A stretch of 64,000 nucleotides of DNA from NCBI RefSeq assembly GCF_017744045.1, contig NZ_JAGHRD010000003.1; one strand, written 5' to 3'. The DNA is from Pelagimonas sp017744045. GTDB lineage: Bacteria > Pseudomonadota > Alphaproteobacteria > Rhodobacterales > Rhodobacteraceae. Under the pieces are notes generated by a model, which was given only the letters and a program-made list of their open reading frames with translations, ran no database searches and was not told where the DNA came from. The stretch's first letter is position 1; each line of letters begins with the position of its first letter. Position numbers and translations under genes: made by a program. Positions 16,829-25,712 of the stretch are shown here, piece by piece.

Positions 16829-17470
16829 TCAGATCAGCCACTTCACGCAGTTGGCAGCACATGTAACCGGATCAATGGCGGCGATTTCCAAACCCGCCTG
16901 AACAGCCGCCGTCACGCCCGCCATCCCGGCACATCCTAGAATGACGGCAGAAATGTCGTCACTGGCCTGCGCCTGCAAAGCCTCCTTAAGAACAACCGCC
17001 CCCGACCCAGCGGGATCTGCATCGAGTTCAAGGACCGGCACCTCAGATGCGCGGACTTGCGAAAGAAACGGGGACAGGCCTTGTCGCCGGATATTTGCCT
17101 GAAGGATTGGCACGGAAACGGACAAGGTCGTCACAACACTAAAGCGCCAATTCCTCAGCGCGGCATAATGATAGGCCGCTTGGCCCAGACCAATGACAGG
17201 GCACTGCGCAAGGTCTGCGGCCTCTTCCAACGCGGTGTCGTCAAAACATCCGATAATGATGCAATCAGCCCCTTGTGATGAGGCTTTCTCGACCAATTCC
17301 AACAGCGGGCGCTTTGCCGCCTCCCCATCTGCGGCCCCTTGTATCGCCGCAGGTCCGTTCATCGATGTCCAACCTTCGAACCGCACACTGGGCGCGGCAA
17401 GCCGGGCTTGGTTGACCATGGCTTCGGTCATGGAGCTGGTGCTGTTGGGGTTGATGATGATGACCGCCAT
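16829..17470 (-). CDS. Hydantoin/Asp-Glu racemase family protein (HyuE-like)
   Basis: This 213-residue protein starts AVIIINPNSTSSMTEAM, the hallmark of the HyuE/DcuD hydantoin-racemase group. The predicted catalytic cysteines are Cys75 in IIGCFDD and Cys180 in ILGCAGM. It would interconvert enantiomers of a 5-substituted hydantoin or an amino acid. It is the last gene of a PotABCD-like importer operon, and its ATG overlaps the permease stop. The importer therefore probably brings in its substrate. Confidence 0.8.
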   Translation of the reverse strand: MAVIIINPNSTSSMTEAMVNQARLAAPSVRFEGWTSMNGPAAIQGAADGEAAKRPLLELVEKASSQGADCIIIGCFDDTALEEAADLAQCPVIGLGQAAYHYAALRNWRFSVVTTLSVSVPILQANIRRQGLSPFLSQVRASEVPVLELDADPAGSGAVVLKEALQAQASDDISAVILGCAGMAGVTAAVQAGLEIAAIDPVTCAANCVKWLI

Positions 17471-18309
17471 CAGACCATCCCTTGGCCGGCATTGGATCCC
17501 TGACGTGCCCGGCGGTGATTAAGCAACCATACCACCAGCAAGAACACCAAAATGATGATCAAAGAAAACACCGTCGTTAACGTGCCAAGCGCAAACAGCA
17601 CCGGTGTGGTCACATTTGTTGTCATTCCAAAAATCTCAAGCGGCAGCGTGTTGTAACTGCCAGAGGTCAAAAGCGTGCGCGCAAATTCGTCATAGCTTAG
17701 GGTAAAACCAAACAACGCAACCCCAATGAGGGACGGCGCGATGATCGGCAAAACCACATGCCGGATAACCTGCCATGGCGAGGCTCCAAGATCGCGCGCG
17801 GCTTCTTCATAGGACCTGTCGAAACGATTAAAGACCGCAAACATGATCAGCAGGCCAAAGGGCAGCGTCCAGGTCAATTGCGCGCCAAAACCCGAGGTTG
17901 ACCAATGAACCGGCAAACCGGATTGCGACCAGATCAGGCCAACCCCCAAGGACACCAGAATTGAAGGGATCACCAAAGAGGTGATGATCAGGTAAAACAG
18001 CAGGGTCGCGCCGGCAAAACGCTTGCGAAAGGCCAGGCCACCCATCACCGAGACGACAACGGTCGTCACCATGACCATCAGCCCCAACGTCAAAGACCGC
18101 GAGAACGAGCCCCATATGTCTCCAACCGCCTGTTGCTCGAACAGGTCGCGGAACCAATGCAGCGAAACACCCCGCATCGGAAAGGTCAGCCCGCCGCCCG
18201 GCCCCTGAAAGGACAGGATGCCGATGGTCAGTGTCGGACCGTATAAAAACACCAGGAACAGAATAAAGAAGGCGGTCAAAACGTAGAAGGATCTTGGACG
18301 CGGTTCCAT
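17470..18309 (-). CDS. ABC transporter permease, PotC-like
   Basis: This 279-residue inner-membrane protein has about six helices and the EAA loop YEEAARDLGASPWQVIRHV that contacts the ATPase. With the preceding permease it forms the membrane channel of a spermidine/putrescine-type importer. It starts directly after the stop of the upstream permease gene, without a gap, and overlaps the racemase gene by ATGA. Polyamines are the classical substrate, but the racemase partner argues for an amino-acid-like one. Confidence 0.85.
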   Translation of the reverse strand: MEPRPRSFYVLTAFFILFLVFLYGPTLTIGILSFQGPGGGLTFPMRGVSLHWFRDLFEQQAVGDIWGSFSRSLTLGLMVMVTTVVVSVMGGLAFRKRFAGATLLFYLIITSLVIPSILVSLGVGLIWSQSGLPVHWSTSGFGAQLTWTLPFGLLIMFAVFNRFDRSYEEAARDLGASPWQVIRHVVLPIIAPSLIGVALFGFTLSYDEFARTLLTSGSYNTLPLEIFGMTTNVTTPVLFALGTLTTVFSLIIILVFLLVVWLLNHRRARQGSNAGQGMV

Positions 18310-19164
18310 TCAAAGCTCCTTTCTGATGTCGACAAAGCGCAGCATCGTGCCGATCAACAAAAGCACGGTGATCAATAGGATGACGGCTGTGGCCGAGGCT
18401 GAGGGGTATTGGAGCAAGCCGATATCGTTCTGAATCATGCGGCCGACATTTGCAGACTGACTGCCGCTCATAAAACGCACCGTGATGAAATCCCCCATCA
18501 CCAGCGCCACCACGAAAATCGTACCAATCATGATGCCGGGTTTGGTCAAGGGAACCACCACATGCCACAGCGTCTGCCAACCGGTGGCCCCCGCATCAGC
18601 CGCCGCTTCGATCAGCGATTTGTCAATCCGCATCATGGTGTTGAAAATCGGCACGACCATGAACAGCGTGTAAAGATGCACAAAGGCCAGGATAACGCTG
18701 AAATCGCTAAACAAAAGCCATTCCACCGGCTCGTCGATAACGCCCATCGACATCAAGGTTGAATTGGCGATCCCATTCCGCCCCAAAAACGGAATCCACG
18801 AGATCATACGGATGATATTGGATGTGAGAAACGGGATCGTACACAGCAAAAACAGCGCGATCTGCCAGGTCAGGCTGCGGATGTGAAAGGCCAGATAATA
18901 GGCCACAGTAAAGCCAATCAATAGGGTGCAGGCCCAGGTGATTGCCGCGTATTTAAAGGTGTTAACAAAGACCCGATAAGTGACCTCTGACGTGAAAAGA
19001 AACGCGTAATTGTCGAACTGAAACGCGGGGTAGATCGACCATTCCGTTGCCCCCCAGAAACTGACCACAACAATCATCACAATAGGGGCCACCAGAAACA
19101 CGCCCAGCACGGCGCTCAGTGGCGCGGCCAAGGCCCACCCCGTCACATCAGATTTGCGAAGCAC
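18310..19164 (-). CDS. ABC transporter permease, PotB-like
   Basis: This 284-residue inner-membrane protein has about six helices and an EAA-type loop LIEAAADAGATGWQTLWHV. It pairs with the PotC-like permease. It is separated from the binding-protein gene by 107 bases containing two strong hairpins, which likely lower its expression relative to the binding protein. The protein begins MLRKSDVTGWALAAPLSAVL. Confidence 0.85.
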   Translation of the reverse strand: MLRKSDVTGWALAAPLSAVLGVFLVAPIVMIVVVSFWGATEWSIYPAFQFDNYAFLFTSEVTYRVFVNTFKYAAITWACTLLIGFTVAYYLAFHIRSLTWQIALFLLCTIPFLTSNIIRMISWIPFLGRNGIANSTLMSMGVIDEPVEWLLFSDFSVILAFVHLYTLFMVVPIFNTMMRIDKSLIEAAADAGATGWQTLWHVVVPLTKPGIMIGTIFVVALVMGDFITVRFMSGSQSANVGRMIQNDIGLLQYPSASATAVILLITVLLLIGTMLRFVDIRKEL

Positions 19165-19174
19165 ACCTGCACCC

Positions 19175-19252
19175 CTTCTTCTTGGTCCAAATACTCTTGG
19201 GGGTCTGGGGGGCGAAAGCCCCCCAGTTGGTCGCCGCCCGCAAGGGCGGCGA
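19175..19252 (-). repeat. Dispersed Rhodobacterales-type intergenic repeat with two tandem hairpins
   Basis: The block starts CTTCTTCTTGGTCCAAATAC and carries CTGGGGGGC-GAAA-GCCCCCCAG (19205-19226) and TCGCCGCCC-GCAA-GGGCGGCGA (19231-19252). Both stems are perfect 9-bp hairpins with tetraloops. It sits between the binding-protein and permease genes, where such structures commonly protect or attenuate mRNA. A related block occurs near 61949. Confidence 0.6.
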
Positions 19253-19271
19253 AAACTTGTCAGTCAATCGC

Positions 19272-20546
19272 TTAGGCCGCGATGAATTCGTTCCATTTGC
19301 GAACCATGTACTGGTTCTCATCCATAACGGCGTTCCAGCAGGCCACTGCGCCCATGCGATCATAGAACGAGCCGCCATCGCGCACGGCACCGGCTTTTTC
19401 CATGACCTTGCCAAATGGGTTGGTGATGTCGCCCTCTGCGGGTTTGCCCTCGAACCAGAAACCCCATTCATCCGCGCTCATGAAGTCTTTGGAGGTTTCT
19501 GGCACTGCGGAATAGTATCCCTGACGCATCAAGAATCCGCCGACCCAGCCGCTCAGATACCAGTTGATGTATTCATAAGCCGCGTCCAACTCCATCCCAG
19601 ACAGCGAGGCCGAGAGACCAAGCCCGCCCCCCCAGGACCGATAGCCCTCTTCCAGCGGCTGATACACACATGGAATGCCCTGCGAACGCACAGCGGTAAT
19701 CGCAGGCGACCACATGGACTGGATCACCACTTCGCCCGAGGCCATCAGGTTCACGGATTCATCAAAGGATTTCCAGAAGGCGCGGAACTGACCGTTTTTC
19801 TTGGCTTCGGTAAAGATGCCCAATGTCAGGTCGATCTCTTCCTTGGTCATGTTGCCTTTGTCCGGGTAGGTGTATTCACCCATGGATTCCACAACCATCG
19901 CCATGTCCATAATACCGATGGACGAGATGTCGAGGATCGACGCCTTGCCTTTGAATTCAGGGTTCAAAAGCTCAGACCAATTGCTGATCGGACGGCCAAT
20001 CAGGTCTGGGCGAATGCCCAGCGTATCCGCATTGTAAATCGTCGGGATCAGCGTCATCCAGCCGGATTCTTCGGGAACAAACTCCGTGCCATCCACACCA
20101 GTGGTAAAGCCAACAGTATGCGGCGCGGTGCCCTGTGCGATCACGCTTTCCGGCGTGAGTTTCCCGGACCGAAACGTACCGACGATCTTGTCGTAATTGG
20201 CGATCTTGGATGTATCCATGGCCTGAAGGTTGCCGGTCGGCCAGACCTTCTTACAAATCCAGTATTCAATATCGGCGATGTCAAAGCTGTCAGGCTGAGT
20301 GGCCGCACGCTGCGTCACGGAGTCAGAATCCAGAGCGGTCATTTCCAGCGTAAACCCGAGGTCTTCCTTGACCTTGGCTGCGACTTCGTTGAGGTTGGAA
20401 ACCCCGGTGCCAAACTGGCGCAAGGTGATGTTTTTCGTCTCTTGTCCCCATACCATTGGAGCCGGAAGCGCGGCGGCCGCCACCGCCGCGCCACCTGCTT
20501 TCAGCATGGACCGGCGCGAATAGCGCACTTTAGAAATCGTCGTCAT
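19272..20546 (-). CDS. ABC transporter substrate-binding protein, PotD-like, Tat-exported
   Basis: This 424-residue periplasmic binding protein opens with a Tat-type signal, SRRSMLKAGGAAVAAAALPA. It has the extracellular-solute-binding family 1 fold of PotD/PotF and ABC systems with two PotB/C permeases. It captures the substrate and delivers it to the permease pair downstream. It lies 28 bases after the ATPase gene. The ligand cannot be read from sequence; polyamine, opine or amino-acid derivative are candidates. Confidence 0.85.
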   Translation of the reverse strand: MTTISKVRYSRRSMLKAGGAAVAAAALPAPMVWGQETKNITLRQFGTGVSNLNEVAAKVKEDLGFTLEMTALDSDSVTQRAATQPDSFDIADIEYWICKKVWPTGNLQAMDTSKIANYDKIVGTFRSGKLTPESVIAQGTAPHTVGFTTGVDGTEFVPEESGWMTLIPTIYNADTLGIRPDLIGRPISNWSELLNPEFKGKASILDISSIGIMDMAMVVESMGEYTYPDKGNMTKEEIDLTLGIFTEAKKNGQFRAFWKSFDESVNLMASGEVVIQSMWSPAITAVRSQGIPCVYQPLEEGYRSWGGGLGLSASLSGMELDAAYEYINWYLSGWVGGFLMRQGYYSAVPETSKDFMSADEWGFWFEGKPAEGDITNPFGKVMEKAGAVRDGGSFYDRMGAVACWNAVMDENQYMVRKWNEFIAA

Positions 20547-20574
20547 AGCGTTTTCCTCATTGTTGAACGTTCAG

Positions 20575-21558
20575 TTATTGTGCCAAGGCTTGTGCCGCCC
20601 TGGACTCCCAGCCGAGACCAATCGCCTCGCCTATTTCCTTTGGACTGTCGAAAAACTCGTGATCAGACAAAAGAGCTGTGACCTCTTGGTCGCCCGGAAC
20701 CATGGCCGTCACGGCGACATGGGTTCCCTGGTATTCGATATTTGTGATTGTTCCCGGTAGCTTGGCGGATTTTCCGGTATCCAGCGTAAGCGCATCAGAG
20801 CGAATGGCGACCATTCCCTCGGGCATTTTCACCACATTATGAGAGCCCAAAAAGCGCGCAACAAAGGCCGTCTTTGGGGCGTCAAAGACCGACCGCGTTT
20901 GCCCTGCCTGTTCGATCCGGGCATTGTTCATCACGACAATTTCGTCGGCCAGCGCCAAGGCCTCGTCCTGCCCGTGGGTGACATGGATAAAGGTGATGCC
21001 AAGCTCACGTTGCAGCTTTTTCAGTTCGGCCCGCATTCGGATACGCAAAAACGGATCCAGCGCCGAAAGCGGTTCATCCAAAAGCAGCACATCGGGTTTA
21101 GTGATCAAGGCGCGGGCCAGCGCCGCCCGTTGCTGCTGCCCACCAGAAAGCTGGGCTGGCAAGCGATCTGACAAGGCTGACATATCGACCAATTCCAGCA
21201 TCTCTCCGGCGCGCTGGTGACGCTTTTCGGCCTCAACCCCTTGCATTTTCAGGCTAAAGGCAACGTTGTCCAACACGCTCAAATGCGGAAACAGCGCATA
21301 GTTTTGAAACATCATCGCCGTGCCGCGTTTCGCCGGTGGCAAATGCGAGATGTCGCGACCACCCAGCGTAACGGCCCCTTCTGACACAGATTCGTGCCCT
21401 GCAATCATCCGCAAAGTCGAGGATTTGCCGCAACCAGAAGGACCCAGCAAACATGCATAAGTGCCGGTCGCAAAATGATAGCTGATCGCATCAACCGCCA
21501 CGGTTGCCCCATAACGTTTTGTCAGGTTGATAAATTCCAGGTCCAGTTTTTGACTCAT
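20575..21558 (-). CDS. ABC transporter ATPase, PotA-like
   Basis: This 327-residue ATPase has Walker A GPSGCGKSS (39-47), Q-loop MFQNYALFPH, signature LSGGQQQR, Walker B VLLLDEP and the switch histidine in HVTHGQDEAL. A C-terminal TOBE-like region follows. It is the first gene of the minus-strand operon with the binding protein, two permeases and the racemase. It diverges from the GntR-type regulator across a 223-bp gap that holds a GntR-like operator. Confidence 0.9.
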   Translation of the reverse strand: MSQKLDLEFINLTKRYGATVAVDAISYHFATGTYACLLGPSGCGKSSTLRMIAGHESVSEGAVTLGGRDISHLPPAKRGTAMMFQNYALFPHLSVLDNVAFSLKMQGVEAEKRHQRAGEMLELVDMSALSDRLPAQLSGGQQQRAALARALITKPDVLLLDEPLSALDPFLRIRMRAELKKLQRELGITFIHVTHGQDEALALADEIVVMNNARIEQAGQTRSVFDAPKTAFVARFLGSHNVVKMPEGMVAIRSDALTLDTGKSAKLPGTITNIEYQGTHVAVTAMVPGDQEVTALLSDHEFFDSPKEIGEAIGLGWESRAAQALAQ

Positions 21559-21699
21559 GTCACCCCCGAGAAGTTGATCTCAGGCTGACCGACTTTTTTA
21601 CGATTTCCCTAGCCGAAACCGCGCGAGCTCCCGGACCAAAAGGGACAAGCGCCTAAATCGAAGACATTCGCGCCCACATTGTCCAAGATTTAATCAATG

Positions 21700-21711
21700 A
21701 TTGTATACGAT
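21700..21711. promoter_or_regulatory. Candidate FadR/FCD GntR operator
   Basis: ATTGTATACGAT is palindromic except for one base pair and matches the TNGTNNNACNA pattern of FCD-type GntR regulators. It lies in the gap between the divergent importer operon and the GntR gene, 142 bases from the importer start and 71 from the regulator start. Confidence 0.5.
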
Positions 21712-21781
21712 CTGACGCGCCTTTGTGTGAGATATTGAGATAAACCGCGCTGTGGCCCATAGGTCATGCAGGAGTATTTGA

Positions 21782-22471
21782 ATGCCTATCATGACCGAAT
21801 CAAAGATGTCGGCTGCCGACGAAATCGCCAAACAACTGACCGAAGCCATTCATGAACATCGGTTGCAGCCCGGTGCGAAACTGCGCGAGGACGAGATTTG
21901 CGATATATTTGGCGTAAGCCGTACCTTGGTGCGCCAGGCGCTGCGGTCCTTGGAATTCGAAGGCCTGCTTACCATCCAAAAGAACCGGGGGGCCTTTGTC
22001 GCCAAACCTTCTCTCACAGAAGCCCGCGAAGTGTTTCAGGCGCGTTCCCTGATCGAACCCAGCATCGCACGCATGGCCGCTGAGCGGTCAAAACCTGAAG
22101 ATATTCAGGAGCTTGAGAAACATATCAAACGGGAACACGCGGCACTGGACCAGGGTGAGGCCGGGCTGGCGCTGAAATTATCCGGGGATTTTCATCTGAA
22201 GATTGCCGAGATAGCGGACCAGGAAACACTCGAACAGTTCTTGCGCCAGCTAATCTCACGTTCCTCACTGGTGATTGCGCTCTATTGGCGGCGTCGGAAC
22301 GCCCTTTGCGAAAGCAATGCGCATCACGACCTTATTACTGCGATCGGTGAGCGTGACGCGGATTCTGCCGAGGAGTTCATGAAAAGCCATCTCTTGGACA
22401 TCTATTCGCAATTGGATCTTCAGGAACGGGACGGTGGGTTCACATCACTCAGGGATGCCTTGCGCCAATGA
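21782..22471 (+). CDS. GntR-family regulator with FCD effector domain
   Basis: This 229-residue protein has an N-terminal winged helix (LREDEICDIFGVSRTLVRQA) and an all-helical FCD ligand domain. The FCD metal/ligand residues appear as histidines in GDFHLKIAE and ESNAHHDLI. It is divergent from the PotABCD-like importer and likely controls it. The start at 21782 follows an AGGAG site. It overlaps the GNAT gene by ATGA, so the two form an operon. Confidence 0.88.
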   Translation: MPIMTESKMSAADEIAKQLTEAIHEHRLQPGAKLREDEICDIFGVSRTLVRQALRSLEFEGLLTIQKNRGAFVAKPSLTEAREVFQARSLIEPSIARMAAERSKPEDIQELEKHIKREHAALDQGEAGLALKLSGDFHLKIAEIADQETLEQFLRQLISRSSLVIALYWRRRNALCESNAHHDLITAIGERDADSAEEFMKSHLLDIYSQLDLQERDGGFTSLRDALRQ

Positions 22472-23298
22472 TCAAATTCAAAAATGCCTCTTTGTCAGAA
22501 GTGTCGACAATTTTGGGCTGGGCCGCGAAAGAAGGTTGGAACCCCGGTATCGATGATGCCGCCGCGTTTTTTCAGGCTGACCCGAATGGTTTCTTTGTTG
22601 CGACAAACGATAAAAACGAACCCGTCGCGGCGATTTCAGTCGTGAATCACACTGCGGATTTTGCCTTTCTCGGACTATACATTGTCTGTCCCGATTGGCG
22701 CGGCAAAGGAACCGGTTATGGCCTTTGGCAACATGCAATAGGGCATGCGGCTGGGCGTACAATTGGTTTGGACGGCGTGGAGGCACAGCAAAGCAACTAT
22801 GCGATCTCCGGATTTAGATATGCCGGGGGCACGACACGTTTCACCGGTCAAATCCCTGCAGCGCGCTCCGGTGAAATTTCGCTGGCCAGTGACCAAGACC
22901 TCGCAGATTTGATCACGTCAGAGGCCGCAGCTTCGGGCGTTGAAAAAAACCAATATCTGCGAGCGTGGTTTCTAAATTCGCCCAACAGAACCACGATAAT
23001 CTACCGCACACAGGACGGGTTGGAAGGGTTCTGCACCGTGCGCAAATGCGGTCTCGGGTCCAAAATCGGGCCGCTCATCGCCAGGAATGCGTCCATCGCG
23101 CAGCAGCTGATTGCGCATGCAGCCGCCCTGTTTGAGGGTCCCATCACGCTGGACGTACCGGAAAGTGCGATTGGTTTGAGCGCGCTGTGCCAGCGGCTCG
23201 GCCTGCAACCCGGTTTCAAAACCGCACGCATGTATAAAGGCCCATTCTTACCCAGCTCAGCAGAATTCTTTGCTGTGACCAGTTTGGAATTGGGGTGA
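22468..23298 (+). CDS. GNAT-family N-acetyltransferase with C-terminal extension
   Basis: This 276-residue protein has an N-terminal acetyltransferase domain with the acetyl-CoA loop WRGKGTGYGLWQHA, and a second domain of about 120 residues like those in other two-part GNATs (Acetyltransf_18-like). It is translationally coupled to the GntR regulator. Its position beside an importer and a racemase suggests acetylation of the imported compound, but no substrate can be read from sequence. Confidence 0.75.
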   Translation: MIKFKNASLSEVSTILGWAAKEGWNPGIDDAAAFFQADPNGFFVATNDKNEPVAAISVVNHTADFAFLGLYIVCPDWRGKGTGYGLWQHAIGHAAGRTIGLDGVEAQQSNYAISGFRYAGGTTRFTGQIPAARSGEISLASDQDLADLITSEAAASGVEKNQYLRAWFLNSPNRTTIIYRTQDGLEGFCTVRKCGLGSKIGPLIARNASIAQQLIAHAAALFEGPITLDVPESAIGLSALCQRLGLQPGFKTARMYKGPFLPSSAEFFAVTSLELG

Positions 23299-23453
23299 AT
23301 AGGGGAAGAAGCCGGCTCCGCGCCCCTGCTTTGAAAATCACACCCAGCGACGACCAAAGTTGGTGATACACGCAGCTTGCAAATGCGGCTTTCGCAGACT
23401 GACCGACAATTGACACCAGATTGCCCAGACAAGCCAAATGTTTAACTTGCTGG

Positions 23454-25712
23454 TCACCCGATCCTGACGAGTTCTCTGAGAGTGTCAGGAAGGCGACGCC
23501 GCTGCGAGTATGTGGTCGTAGGCGCGCCATATGATCTCGCAACCGAGTGTGATTTCAAACCCGGAAACAGATGCATTATTTCCTGAACGGCGGTTTTCGG
23601 CATGGCTGCCAATGCCATTTTGCCGGGGTATAAGCTTTCTGACCACATTCCGTTTGCGTTGATCACCTGGTGGCTAGCAAACATCAGGTGGTGATAGGTG
23701 ATCTTCCTGCACCCAATGAGCACACGTGCGCCGCCTCCCTCCAATTCGGCCAGATGCCGCGCGCGAAAGAGTGTTTCGGTTCCACCTCGATCAGCCGCGC
23801 GCAAAAGAATGCCATGCTGAGGAGACACAATCAGGTCTCGCTCAAGATCAAAGAAACGGGCTGACAGCCGGATTGGTTTCAGGGACGGCATCTGTTCCAA
23901 CTGCCGAGGGGCCAAGGTCCGGCTTCCGACCCAAATGATCGGCTGTGGACCGTTATCGCGGGTGGTCACTGTGTCACCCGGCGTGAGACGCTCAATCGGG
24001 ATGCTGCCGCGGGGGGTATTGATAATGCTGCCCGTAGCAAAGCAAATGACACCGGTATTTTCCTGTGTGAAACTGCTGCCATCGGCGGATTGCCCTGTAA
24101 AAACAATCCCCTCATTGTCTGGCGTTGCATCTGTGTCAAAGCTGGTATTGTCGCTGTAGTCAATGGTCTGACCCCAAACTGTATTGCCAGCATTTGATTG
24201 GTTCAAAATGCCGTCATCGGCATAGTCGTCCTGCAACTCAGCGATATTGTCATAAAAGGCTGACAGATCGATGAAATCGTTGTTGGTATTGTCCCCGTCA
24301 CTCAGCGTGCCGGTATTGCCGGCATTGAAATCGCTGATTGTGTCAAGACCGTCACCGACCGAATAAACAAAGGTGTCATTGCCCAACCCACCCGTCAGGC
24401 TGTCATTTCCCGTACCGCCTGTGATGTTGTCATCGCCATCGCCGCCAATAATGGTGTCATTGCCCGAGCCGCCCCAAAGCGTATCGTTGCCACCGCCACC
24501 GTCTATCGTGTCATCACCTGTGCCGCCGCCCAAACCCTGCGCGGTGCCACTGCCGGTGAGAGAGTCGTTGCCGCCATAGCCCCAAACATATTGGACCTGA
24601 TCGTTTACGGTTATGGTGTCATCACCAGTGTTCGAGCCGTCAATTTCCTCGATATTCGTGATGACATCGCCTTGCGCCTCTCCTCCGGACTCGGGGGAGC
24701 CATCCGTTAGGTCTATATTGACCGACACGCTAAACCAGTAACTGGCGACGTCATGACCATCGCCGCCATCAATTGTATCGGCACCTGAACCACCGAAAAT
24801 CGTATCTTGTCCGACACCGCCGAATATGGAATCGTCGTCGCCACCACCGACAATCGTATCCCCTCCGGTGCCACCATGAATCGTGTCATCGCCTGCACCA
24901 GCCTCCACGCTAAGGCCAGAGCTGTCGCTGCTCGCATCCAGACTGTCGGCCTGATCGGTTAAAAGAAAGCTTTCAATTTCCGAGAACGAGATCGTGTCGG
25001 TGCCATCGGTTAGAGTGCCTGTTTCACTTCCAGACAATTGGACCGTGATACCAGAGGTCACCGCCGAGGCATCTATCGTGTCGTCGTCAGTGCCACCCTC
25101 ACCGCCAAAGATCGTGTCATTGCCAAAGCTGTCTTCTACATAGAAGACATCGGCATCATCTTCTCCGAACAGTTGATCCGACCCGGTGCCGCCATAGATT
25201 GAGTCATCGCCCTGACCCGCGTAAATCGTGTCATTGTCCGCACCGCCATCCAGCAGGTTGGCTCCATTTTCCTGAAAACCGCCTGTATCATCGATGTAGT
25301 CATATCCTGCGCCGGCAAGGACGGTGTCATCCCCGGAGCCGAAAATAATAGTGTCATTGCCCGAGCCGCCGGCGATTGCATCCGCGCCGCCGCCGCCACT
25401 GATGTCTACGCCGGAGGTTTGGCTGCTGGCGTCCACCGTGTCTTGGCCTGCGCTGCCATTGATATCGTTGAAATAGTCAAGCTGCGTGGAACCACCGAAA
25501 TTGGCGTCCGTTGTGGCATCGCCGGGCTCGCCAATTGTAAAGCTCGTCGTGCCGTCGAAAATGGTGATGACGGCTGTCGTATAGTCAACTGTAACGGAAT
25601 AGCTGGACGGCAACCCAGAAAAATCGAGTTCGTGCCCAGGCCCAACCTCGCTAATCCCAGCCCAATAGGCCGGACTGTTCCAGTTGCTCGTCGTGACAGT
25701 ATAGGTTGCCAT
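23454..25712 (-). CDS. RTX calcium-binding protein with C-terminal Hint domain
   Basis: This 752-residue acidic protein has many GGxGxDxhx nonapeptide repeats between about residues 90 and 460, which fold into calcium-bound beta-rolls. Such proteins are usually exported by a type I system. Residues from Cys557 onward form a Hint (hedgehog/intein) domain: CFATGSIINTPRG, VSPQHGILL and HQVINANGMWSES. A linker NDFIDLSAFYDNI precedes it. The Hint part is exactly 196 residues long, as in the paralogue at 62067. Autoprocessing at the cysteine is possible. No type I secretion genes are next to it. Confidence 0.85.
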   Translation of the reverse strand: MATYTVTTSNWNSPAYWAGISEVGPGHELDFSGLPSSYSVTVDYTTAVITIFDGTTSFTIGEPGDATTDANFGGSTQLDYFNDINGSAGQDTVDASSQTSGVDISGGGGADAIAGGSGNDTIIFGSGDDTVLAGAGYDYIDDTGGFQENGANLLDGGADNDTIYAGQGDDSIYGGTGSDQLFGEDDADVFYVEDSFGNDTIFGGEGGTDDDTIDASAVTSGITVQLSGSETGTLTDGTDTISFSEIESFLLTDQADSLDASSDSSGLSVEAGAGDDTIHGGTGGDTIVGGGDDDSIFGGVGQDTIFGGSGADTIDGGDGHDVASYWFSVSVNIDLTDGSPESGGEAQGDVITNIEEIDGSNTGDDTITVNDQVQYVWGYGGNDSLTGSGTAQGLGGGTGDDTIDGGGGNDTLWGGSGNDTIIGGDGDDNITGGTGNDSLTGGLGNDTFVYSVGDGLDTISDFNAGNTGTLSDGDNTNNDFIDLSAFYDNIAELQDDYADDGILNQSNAGNTVWGQTIDYSDNTSFDTDATPDNEGIVFTGQSADGSSFTQENTGVICFATGSIINTPRGSIPIERLTPGDTVTTRDNGPQPIIWVGSRTLAPRQLEQMPSLKPIRLSARFFDLERDLIVSPQHGILLRAADRGGTETLFRARHLAELEGGGARVLIGCRKITYHHLMFASHQVINANGMWSESLYPGKMALAAMPKTAVQEIMHLFPGLKSHSVARSYGAPTTTYSQRRRLPDTLRELVRIG

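Noticed and set aside
19119..20681. A 520-codon open frame on the plus strand
   Set aside because: It lies opposite the substrate-binding protein gene, which has clear Tat signal and family features. The antisense text is Gly/His/Arg-rich and has no family blocks. Long antisense frames are common in GC-rich genomes.
23954..25460. Regular DNA repeats that look like an array at first glance
   Set aside because: The period is the 27-base codon cycle of RTX nonapeptides, not direct repeats with unique spacers, so this is not a CRISPR array.
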